From positions 1 to 37,407 of the forward strand of contig JBBSPV010000039.1 in the NCBI GenBank assembly GCA_038258425.1: a stretch of 37,407 nt of DNA, read 5' to 3'. The position numbers and the translations under genes were made by a program. The notes below the pieces were generated by a model. That model was given only the letters and a program-made list of their open reading frames with translations. It searched no databases and was not told the origin of the DNA. Of the stretch, positions 31,145-37,407 are shown in pieces. Origin of the DNA: DATLGB01 sp038258425. Lineage in GTDB: Bacteria > Actinomycetota > Thermoleophilia > Solirubrobacterales > Solirubrobacteraceae. Every line of letters begins with the position of its first letter. The stretch's first letter is position 1.

Positions 31145-31720
31145 ATGCGCGCCGTCTACGAGGCCTTCTGGACCGACCAGCCCGCCGACCCGGAGCCGTG
31201 GCGCTGGCCGGCGCGGCGCGCCCTGCTCGAGCGCGAGCTGCGCACCGGCGACCGATGGCTCGACCTCGGCTGCGGGGCCGGCCGCTTCCTCACCGTCGCG
31301 CCGGGCGGGATCGGGGTCGACGTCGCGGCCGCGGCGCTCGAGCGGGCCGCGCTGGTGGCCCCGGGCGCCGACCTGCGGCTCGTCGAGCCGGACGGGACGC
31401 TGCCGCTCGGGCACGGGGCCGTCGACCTCGTCTGGTGCTCGGAGACGCTCGAGCACGTGGCCGATGTCCTGGGCCTCCTGCAGGAGTGCCGGCGCGTGCT
31501 CGCGCCGGCCGGCCGGCTCGTGGTCACGACGCCCGCGCACGGGGTCCTCCGGCGCACGCTGCTCGCCCTCGCCCGCTTCGATGCGCACTTCGACCCGCTC
31601 GGCCAGCACCTGCGCTTCTTCTCCCGCCGTTCGATCACCCGCGCGCTGACGGCGGCGAACCTGCGGCCCGACCGGGTCGCCTCGCGCCGGGGATCGCTCG
31701 TGGCCCGGGCGTCCCGCTAG
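31145..31720 (+). CDS. Class I SAM-dependent methyltransferase
   Basis: A 191-residue methyltransferase of the UbiE/Methyltransf_11 type. SAM-binding motif I is WLDLGCGAGRF (about 38-48), the acidic residue after strand 2 is in GIGVDVA, and the motif-4 segment is DLVWCSETLEHVADV. The methyl acceptor is unknown. The location amid glycosyltransferases suggests modification of a sugar or lipid-linked glycan, but this is inferred from neighbours only. It is the only plus-strand gene in the 29.7-37.4 kb block and has its own leaderless-type promoter. Confidence 0.85.
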   Translation: MRAVYEAFWTDQPADPEPWRWPARRALLERELRTGDRWLDLGCGAGRFLTVAPGGIGVDVAAAALERAALVAPGADLRLVEPDGTLPLGHGAVDLVWCSETLEHVADVLGLLQECRRVLAPAGRLVVTTPAHGVLRRTLLALARFDAHFDPLGQHLRFFSRRSITRALTAANLRPDRVASRRGSLVARASR

Positions 31721-31769
31721 CGGGTGGATGGCGCGGAATCCTGCGGGCGCCAGGTCGTGCAATCGACCG

Positions 31770-33932
31770 TCAGGGCGCCGGCGGCGGGTTCAGAGCCCTG
31801 GAGAGCGTGATCAGATCGCTCTGGGAGTCGGGCGACTTCGGGTCGAGGACGTAGGCGGCCTGGAAGGGCCGCAGCGCCTGCTGCTCGCGACCCGCGGCGA
31901 GCCGGAAGCGGCCGAGCCGGCGCCAGGCCTCGGCGCTGGCGGGCTGGACCTCGACGGCACGCTCCAGCGCCGCCTCGGCACCGCGGCGGTCACCCGCGCT
32001 CTGGCGGGCGGCGGCGAGCTCCCACCACGGCTCGACGGAGAGCGGGTTGCGGTGGGTGCCGATGTCGGCGATGTCCGCGGCGGTCTGCGGACTGCCGGCG
32101 TCGAGGCGGGCGAGCGCGGCGTCGCCGGCGTGCACCGCCCGCAGCGGCTGCACGACGGTCCAGCAGGTGGCGGCGCCGGCGACGAGGACGACGGCCGCCA
32201 CGGCCACGCGCGCGGGGGCCGGCTGCCAGCGCGCCGCCCAGCCGCGCAGGCCCCAGCGCGGGCCCGCCGGCACGAGGCCGGTCTTCTCCGCCGCGCCGAC
32301 CATCCCGGTCGGCCCTTCGGCGGTGAGGCGCGTCCGGAGCGGCCCCCGGCCGGCGACCCAGCCCGCACACAGCAGGCCGAGGACGGCGTTGGCCGGGATG
32401 AACCACGTCCAGTCCACGAAGGAGTGGACGCCGAAGATCAGCACGACGGCGCCGAGCGTCGCCAACCCGACGCGCTCGGCGTCCCACGCCAGGCCGCGGT
32501 CGCTCCGGCGCAGCCCGAGCGCCCGGGCGGCGGCCACGAGCCAGGCGAGGGTCGCGAGGAGCGACAGCCCGAAGCCGACCCACCCGAGGTCGGCCAGCGC
32601 CTGGGGGAGGTAGCCGTGGGCGTGCTGGACGTCGATGTCGCTCTTGCGGTAGCGCTTGCGCACCGTGCCGTAGGCGCCCGCCCCCGTGCCGACGGCCGGC
32701 GACAGCCCGTGGACCTTGAACGCCTCGCTCCAGTAGCGCGCCCGCACGCTCGAGGTGGCGGTCAGCCGGCCCGGCGTGTTCGCGGGCGTCCGGGCCTCCG
32801 GGTTCGTCAGGGACGCATAGACCTTCGAGACCTGGCCGTCGATGCCGCCGGGCTTCGCCGCGAGCGCGAGCACGCCCGCGGCGAGCGCCGCGACGAGGGT
32901 GCCGAGGATCAGGCGCCCCGCGAGGCGGCGCGTGCGGGGCGTGGGCGGCCGGCGGGAGGTCGCGAAGCCGACGGCGAGGCCGACGCCGAGCAGGACGACG
33001 ACCATGAGCAGCAGCAGCAGGCCCAGCCGGTGGCCCGCGTCCGCCCGCGCCGTCGTCGCCTGCAGGTCCTCCGTGAGCGGCTTCTGCGAGAAGGCCCAGG
33101 CCACCACGACGGCGGCGGCGGCGCTGGACACCACGAGGGCGAGCACCCCGCGCAGCCGGAGCGGCACGGCGGCGTACCAGACCGCCAGGCCGACGACGAG
33201 GGCGAGCAGCGCCCCGCGCGAGTAGGCGAGCAGCAGGGCGACGAGGGAGAGGCCCAGCCCGGGGTAGGCGAGGGCGTTGGCGCTCCCGTGGCCGGAGCGG
33301 CGGGCGGCGAGCCACAGCAGCGGGGGGATGCCGCTGGCGGCGATCAGGCCGAGGGCGTTCCAGTACCCGAACGGCTCGCGCAGGCGGGCGAAGATCTCGT
33401 CCGGGGCGAAGACCTCCGGGAACACCTTGGTCGTCAGCGCGTAGCCGCAGACCACGACGCAACCGAGCGCCACGCCCCGCAGGAGCGCGTCCCAGCGGTG
33501 CGGCGCGAGGCGCGCCAGCGCGATGCCGCCCGCGAAGGCCGCGAGGTAGGAGAGCGTGCGGTTGGTCTCCAGCCACGAGCTGGACGGATCCAGCGACCAG
33601 ACGATGGAGAGCCCGGTGAAGGCGGTCAGCGCCCCGAACAGCGCGAGGGTCCAACCGCCGTACAGGCGCGTCAGCCTCGTGTACCGGGCCGGGAGCGCGA
33701 CGGCCGCGGCCACGAGCGCCGCCCCCGCGACGACGAGCAGGACCTGGGCGCGGGTGTTCGGGCCGATGGCGATCCCGCCCTGGGCGCTGACCGCGAGCGC
33801 GATGAGCGTCGCGGCGACCGCGACGGTCAGCACGCCGCCCGCGGTGACCCGGTCCGCGAGCCGCAGCGCGGCGTCGCGGCCGCGGGCGGCCGGTCGCCGC
33901 AGCGCCGCCGAGCGCCCGGCGGCCGAGGTCAC
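31770..33932 (-). CDS. O-antigen ligase/polymerase-like membrane protein with TPR tail
   Basis: A 720-residue protein with 11-13 membrane helices. A Wzy_C/O-antigen ligase core has a large external loop (TNPEARTPANTPGRL, RARYWSEAFKVHGLSPAVGTGAGAYGTVRKRY, DVQHAHGYLPQALADLGWVG) with the conserved Arg and His of glycan ligases. After the last helix (about 600-625) come about 95 residues of tetratricopeptide-like repeats (WWELAAARQSAGDRRGAEAALERAVEVQP, then AWRRLGRFRLAAGREQQALRPFQAA). It probably joins or polymerises lipid-linked glycan outside the membrane. The GTG at 33930-33932 overlaps the previous gene's stop (GTGA) and sets the start. Confidence 0.85.
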   Translation of the reverse strand: MTSAAGRSAALRRPAARGRDAALRLADRVTAGGVLTVAVAATLIALAVSAQGGIAIGPNTRAQVLLVVAGAALVAAAVALPARYTRLTRLYGGWTLALFGALTAFTGLSIVWSLDPSSSWLETNRTLSYLAAFAGGIALARLAPHRWDALLRGVALGCVVVCGYALTTKVFPEVFAPDEIFARLREPFGYWNALGLIAASGIPPLLWLAARRSGHGSANALAYPGLGLSLVALLLAYSRGALLALVVGLAVWYAAVPLRLRGVLALVVSSAAAAVVVAWAFSQKPLTEDLQATTARADAGHRLGLLLLLMVVVLLGVGLAVGFATSRRPPTPRTRRLAGRLILGTLVAALAAGVLALAAKPGGIDGQVSKVYASLTNPEARTPANTPGRLTATSSVRARYWSEAFKVHGLSPAVGTGAGAYGTVRKRYRKSDIDVQHAHGYLPQALADLGWVGFGLSLLATLAWLVAAARALGLRRSDRGLAWDAERVGLATLGAVVLIFGVHSFVDWTWFIPANAVLGLLCAGWVAGRGPLRTRLTAEGPTGMVGAAEKTGLVPAGPRWGLRGWAARWQPAPARVAVAAVVLVAGAATCWTVVQPLRAVHAGDAALARLDAGSPQTAADIADIGTHRNPLSVEPWWELAAARQSAGDRRGAEAALERAVEVQPASAEAWRRLGRFRLAAGREQQALRPFQAAYVLDPKSPDSQSDLITLSRALNPPPAP

Positions 33933-34516
33933 CGCCGCAGGCTCCGCAGCCTCTGCGGGAGCCGGCGCACGCCCGGCACGGCGAGCGCACAGGCGCACAG
34001 CGCGAGGATGCCCAGCGTGACGATGAGGCTCGCGGGCAGGCCGCGGCCGTCGGTGTCGATGCGCACGCCCGCGGTCGGCACGAGCTTGGTGGAGCCGAGC
34101 GTGACCGGCTTCTCGGCGGCCTTGCGGGCCGCGTCGAGCGTCGCGCGATCCTGCGGCTGGGCGGTCACCGCGGGCACCGGGACGAAGGCGGGCCCCGTGC
34201 CGCCGCCGGAGCCGCCGGAGCCGCCGCCCCCGAAGCCGCCGGCGCCGGCGCCGGCGCCGCCGACGCCCGCGCCGGCGGAGCGGTCGGCGAGCTCGGCGCG
34301 GCGCAGCACGTCGAGGCAGTCCGTGTACTCCGCGACGTCGGACGGGAGGTTCTGCCGCGCGTCGCGCAGCTCGGCGGGCGTGTAGTCCCCCTGGAGCACG
34401 CCGTCGGTGGCGCAGTCCTTGATGATCTTCGAGCGGCCGGCGGCGCCGGCGGTCGCCGGGAGGACGGCGCAGGCCGCAAGCAGCAGGACGAGGAGGGCGA
34501 GCGCCGGGCGGGTCAT
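33929..34516 (-). CDS. Exported Gly-rich protein with C-terminal membrane anchor
   Basis: A 195-residue protein with a signal peptide (MTRPALALLVLLLAACAVLPATAGAAG), a short domain with two Cys (KDCATDGVLQGDYTPAELRDARQNLPSDVAEYTDCLDVLRRAE, about 32-75), a Gly/Ala-rich stretch, and a C-terminal helix (LPASLIVTLGILALCACALAVPGV) followed by an Arg-rich tail. The helix and basic tail resemble a membrane anchor; there is no true LPxTG. I recognise no named family. GTG at 34526-34528 is an alternative start that would overlap the preceding glycosyltransferase stop by 4 bases. The tight overlaps on both sides place it in the glycan operon. Confidence 0.7.
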   Translation of the reverse strand: MTRPALALLVLLLAACAVLPATAGAAGRSKIIKDCATDGVLQGDYTPAELRDARQNLPSDVAEYTDCLDVLRRAELADRSAGAGVGGAGAGAGGFGGGGSGGSGGGTGPAFVPVPAVTAQPQDRATLDAARKAAEKPVTLGSTKLVPTAGVRIDTDGRGLPASLIVTLGILALCACALAVPGVRRLPQRLRSLRR

Positions 34517-34524
34517 CGCGCGCG

Positions 34525-35619
34525 TCACGGTAGCGAGGCCCCCACGCGCGGCTCGGCGCTGCGCGAGGCCCCGACCGCGGCCAGCGCCTGCGTCAGGCCG
34601 GCCGCCCAGGCCTGGGGCGTGTAGGCGGCGACATCCTCGCGTGCCCGTTCGCCGAGGCGCCGGCGCAGGGCCGGATCCGCCTGCAGGCGCAGGAGCGCGT
34701 CCGCGAGCGCGCCCGGGTCTCCGGGCGCGACGACGAGGCCGTTGCGTTCGTGCTGGACGAGCCCGCCGGCGACGGCTCCGACGGCGTGGGTGGCGATCAC
34801 TGGCGTTCCTCGGTGGAAGGCTTCGTTGACCACCAACCCCCACGGCTCCAGGAAGTCGCGCGTGTGGACCGAGGGCACGACGACGACGTCCGAGCCCGCG
34901 TAGGCGTCGCGCACCCGCTGCGGCGGCTGGGCGCCCGCGAACCGGACCCCGTCGCCGCGCGCGTCCGGGGCCGCGGCCCCGCCGACGAGCACGAGCGCGG
35001 CGGCCGGCGCCCGCAGACCCGCCGCGCGCCAGGCCTCGAGCAGCACGCCGGCGCCCTTCTCGGCCTCGGGGCGACCGACGAACAGCGCTTGGAACGGGGC
35101 GTGGCGCTCCGGCGCGGCGGCCGGGGCCGCCCAGAACCCCGCGTCGACGGCCTGCGGCGCCTCGACCACCGTGGTGCGCGCGCCCTTGCCCCGCACGTAG
35201 GCGCTGACGTGCGGGCCGTAGGTCGCGACGGCGTCCGCGTGCCGGTAGAGCGCGCGCATCGGCACGTAGCTCAGCACGTGCGCCGGCGTCCGCGGGTGCG
35301 CCCACAGCGTCGCCCAGAGCACGAACGGCACACCCGCCCGGCGGGCGCCGAGATAGGCGGCGGGCAGCGCCACCCGGCCGGAGATCCCGGCCACCACGGC
35401 GCGGTAGCGGCCCGAGGCGGCGAGGCGCAGGACGGCGCGCTGGGCGACGCGGCGGGCGGGGAAGGGCAGCTCCGTCGTCCCGCCGCCCCCGCCGTGGCGG
35501 ACGTCGCCGCCGACGAGGGCGACCTCCAGGCCCTCCCGCTCGTGCAGCGCGCGGAAGGCGCCGATCCGAAACGGCGGCGAGTGGTTGGTCACGAGCAGGA
35601 CGGGGCGCGCGTCGCTCAT
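34525..35619 (-). CDS. GT4-family glycosyltransferase
   Basis: A 364-residue GT-B glycosyltransferase. The N-terminus (PVLLVTNHSPPFRIGAFRALHE) is a GT4-type acceptor domain. The C-terminal nucleotide-sugar domain shows ALFVGRPEAEKGAGVLLEAWRA and DFLEPWGLVVNEAFHRGTPVIAT, with the E-x7-E pair. Donor and acceptor cannot be read from the sequence. The ATG overlaps the stop of the next GT4 gene upstream (ATGA), so these two genes are one translational unit. Confidence 0.88.
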   Translation of the reverse strand: MSDARPVLLVTNHSPPFRIGAFRALHEREGLEVALVGGDVRHGGGGGTTELPFPARRVAQRAVLRLAASGRYRAVVAGISGRVALPAAYLGARRAGVPFVLWATLWAHPRTPAHVLSYVPMRALYRHADAVATYGPHVSAYVRGKGARTTVVEAPQAVDAGFWAAPAAAPERHAPFQALFVGRPEAEKGAGVLLEAWRAAGLRAPAAALVLVGGAAAPDARGDGVRFAGAQPPQRVRDAYAGSDVVVVPSVHTRDFLEPWGLVVNEAFHRGTPVIATHAVGAVAGGLVQHERNGLVVAPGDPGALADALLRLQADPALRRRLGERAREDVAAYTPQAWAAGLTQALAAVGASRSAEPRVGASLP

Positions 35620-36788
35620 GCGGCTCGCAGGGCGGCCTCGTAGGCGGCGACCGTCGCGCGGCCGCAGCCGGTCCATGTGAAGTGCCGCTGCACCGTAAGG
35701 CGGGCCGCCTCGCCGAGCCGCCGGCGCGCCGGCTCGTCCTCGAGCAGCATGGCGATGCGGCCCGCCAGTCGCTCCGGATCGCCCGGCGGGACGAGGAACA
35801 TCCCCTCCGAGAGCCGCGCGACCTCCTCCGGCCCGGGCTCGAGCAGGCAGCCGACCGCCGGGACGCCGCCGGCCATCGCCTCCACGTAGGCCACGCCGAA
35901 GGCCTCGTCGACGCTCGGAAGCACGAACAGCGAGCCGGACTGCGCGAGTCGGACCGCCTCGGCGTGCGGCTGCTGCCCGCGGAACTCGACCCGGTCGGCC
36001 AGCCCGAGGTCGGCCGCGAGCCGCTCGAGCCCCTGGCGCTCCGGGCCGTCGCCGACGACGATCCAGCGCAGGCCGGGATGCGTCTCGCGCATGAGCCACA
36101 TCGCGCGCAGCACGTCGCCGTGGCGCTTGCGGCCCACGAGGTGCGCGACGGTCACGAGCCGCTCAGCGTGCTGCGTGAGCGGCACCTCCGGCAGCTCCGT
36201 GCCGAGGTGCACGACGCGGGCGTCGCGGGCGCCGAGGGCCGTCGCCCGCGCCGCCATCCCGGCCGAGTTCGCGAGCACGAGCCGAGCCCCCTCCAGGCCG
36301 TGGCGGACCGCGGCGAGGCCTTCGGCAGAGACCTGGGCGACCGCGAGCAGGTCGCCGCCGTGCACGGAGGTGACGTAGGGCGCGCCCGGCCGGGCGCGGC
36401 GGACCGCGTCGGCGCCCGGGGCCGCGGAGTGGGCGTGCACGAGGTCGTAGCGGAAGCGGCGCCGCAGCCGCCGCAGGGCGACCGCGAGCGTCGGCGCGGC
36501 CCAGCTGCCCCAGCGCCCGTAGCTGCGCGGGCGCGGCGGGGCGAGGAACGGGACGTAGGTCACCCGCAGCCCGTCGAGCTCCGTGCGCAGCGGCTGGCGC
36601 AGCGGCGCGACCAGCCCGCGCGGGCTGCGCGCGCGCAGCGCGGCGCGCGACGGCTCGGGGCGGTGCAGGACGAGCACCTCGATCTCCGCGCCGGCGTCGC
36701 GCGCGGCGAGCGCCTGGCGGTGGGCCCAGACGCCGAGCACCGGGTCGGCCGCTCGCGGGTAGTACTCGGCGACGACGGCGACCTTCAC
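35616..36788 (-). CDS. GT4-family glycosyltransferase
   Basis: A 390-residue GT-B enzyme. The N-terminal domain has VAEYYPRAADPVLGVWAHRQALAARDAGAEIEVLVLHRP and a LVHAHSAAPGADAVRR segment. The C-terminal domain has VTVAHLVGRKRHGDVLRAM-like and VDEAFGVAYVEAMAGGVPAVGC, the E-x7-E motif of GT4. The layout resembles mannosyl or glucosyl transferases of capsule and exopolysaccharide loci; the linkage is unknown. It starts at ATG 7 bases after the stop of the partial glycosyltransferase gene. Confidence 0.9.
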   Translation of the reverse strand: MKVAVVAEYYPRAADPVLGVWAHRQALAARDAGAEIEVLVLHRPEPSRAALRARSPRGLVAPLRQPLRTELDGLRVTYVPFLAPPRPRSYGRWGSWAAPTLAVALRRLRRRFRYDLVHAHSAAPGADAVRRARPGAPYVTSVHGGDLLAVAQVSAEGLAAVRHGLEGARLVLANSAGMAARATALGARDARVVHLGTELPEVPLTQHAERLVTVAHLVGRKRHGDVLRAMWLMRETHPGLRWIVVGDGPERQGLERLAADLGLADRVEFRGQQPHAEAVRLAQSGSLFVLPSVDEAFGVAYVEAMAGGVPAVGCLLEPGPEEVARLSEGMFLVPPGDPERLAGRIAMLLEDEPARRRLGEAARLTVQRHFTWTGCGRATVAAYEAALRAA

Positions 36789-36795
36789 CGTGCGG

Positions 36796-37407
36796 TCACC
36801 ACCGGCGGTGGCCGGCGAGCGTCCGCTGCGCCGCCTCGCGGGTCACGTAGGGGCGGTCGGCGAGGAACGCCGCGGCCTCCGCGAGCGCCGCCTCGCGTCC
36901 GTAGTCGCCGGCCACGGGCCGGGTGTGGCGGACCGGCGTGGCGTCCACGACGCCGAGCCGCCAGCCGCGCTCGGCGGCGAGGCCGCCCCAGTGGGCGTCC
37001 AGTCCCCAGCCCATGTTGAGGTCGGGGAAGGGCAGCAGGGCGTCGAAGGCCCGCGCGTGGACGGCGGTGACCGGGCCGATCTCCACGAACGCCGTCTCAC
37101 GCACGACGGTCGCCGCGCGCCGGCGCGTGACCCGCCAGGCGGCGTGGGAGGCGTGCCGGTGGGCGGGCTGGGCGAGGGTCAGGCTCCGGCGCTCGCAGCA
37201 CAGCACGAAGGCGTCGAGGAAGCCGCGTGGCAGGACGACGTCGTCGTCGACGACCAGCAGCCAGTCGTGGCCGGCCGCCGGCGTCGCGGCGAGCGCGCGG
37301 TTGAGGTTGGCCCACTTGCCCGCCCCGGCCTCGGGGGGGACGAGGCGGACGGTGACGTCGTGGCGGGAGCCCTCGAGCTCACGGGCGGCCGCGGCGGCGA
37401 GGCGGGC
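36796..37407 (-). CDS. Glycosyltransferase, 3' part (GT-A/GT2-like)
   Basis: The minus-strand frame is open from the right edge and ends at 36796, giving 203 residues. Near its start it reads AGAGKWANLNRALAA and then WLLVVDDDVVLPRGFLDAF, the Asp-rich (DxD-type) metal and nucleotide-sugar site of a GT-A fold. LPFPDLNMGWGLDAHW and VRHTRPVAGDYGREAAL further on are common in GT2-like or rhamnosyl-type transferases. The N-terminus with the first nucleotide-binding strand lies outside the window. It belongs to the glycan operon. Confidence 0.78.
   Translation of the reverse strand, partial: ARLAAAAARELEGSRHDVTVRLVPPEAGAGKWANLNRALAATPAAGHDWLLVVDDDVVLPRGFLDAFVLCCERRSLTLAQPAHRHASHAAWRVTRRRAATVVRETAFVEIGPVTAVHARAFDALLPFPDLNMGWGLDAHWGGLAAERGWRLGVVDATPVRHTRPVAGDYGREAALAEAAAFLADRPYVTREAAQRTLAGHRRW

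Noticed and set aside
33929..34020. LPxTG sortase signal at the C-terminus of the Gly-rich exported protein
   Set aside because: The sequence reads LPASL before the helix, without the Thr-Gly of a sorting motif; only a helix plus basic tail can be claimed.

Overview
The window is chromosomal DNA from a very GC-rich (roughly three quarters G+C) aerobic bacterium, most likely an actinobacterium of the Thermoleophilia/Solirubrobacterales type. That placement is inferred from codon use, exported collagen-like proteins with an NADRVDG-type segment, DesK/NarL-type two-component genes, a biotin-dependent propionyl-CoA carboxylase and a stand-alone methylmalonyl-CoA mutase large subunit. There is no rRNA, tRNA, insertion sequence or CRISPR array. 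Coding density is very high, and no gene-free stretch reaches 300 bases; the longest is the 150-base gap at 7072-7221.

Layout. 1-397 is the 3' end of a collagen-like exported protein, followed by a strong hairpin. 505-4519 (minus) holds two GNAT acetyltransferases, the biotin subunit of an acyl-CoA carboxylase (pccA-like), an arginase-family protein and an S4 RNA-binding protein. 4523-7071 (minus) is a sulfate-assimilation locus: sulfite reductase, APS reductase (cysH) and what looks like the last 16 codons of a deleted cysN. 7222-8238 is a second exported collagen-like protein. 8279-11974 (minus) encodes methylmalonyl-CoA mutase, an SRPBCC-like protein and the carboxylase beta subunit, which with PccA would carry propionyl-CoA to succinyl-CoA. 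12012-13337 is selA. 13298-16298 (minus) has two tandem histidine kinases and one response regulator. 16410-18530 has an AraC-type regulator diverging from a cupin gene, then a DUF1772 gene broken by an in-frame TAG. 18554-20053 is a short selB, convergent with a ferritin gene. A small Cys-rich basic protein diverges from the ferritin gene.

20845-23396 is a UDP-xylose synthase plus polyprenyl glycosylphosphotransferase pair. 23430-27173 is a ribokinase diverging from a CUT2-type sugar ABC importer (permease, single-domain ATPase, lipoprotein). 27174-29682 holds an FHA protein, a DUF6220 membrane protein, a CGNR zinc-finger regulator and an azlCD exporter. 29690-37407 is a surface-polysaccharide region: three GT4 glycosyltransferases, a methyltransferase, an O-antigen ligase/TPR protein, a Gly-rich exported protein and the 3' part of another glycosyltransferase.

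The strongest window-wide signal is in the promoters. About fifteen genes have a TAnnnT hexamer ending only 6-10 nt before the start codon and no Shine-Dalgarno sequence, which is the arrangement expected for leaderless mRNAs. At two divergent pairs (mutase/selA and ferritin/Cys-rich protein) the two -10 boxes are 10 bp apart or actually overlap. These signals also settle several start codons.
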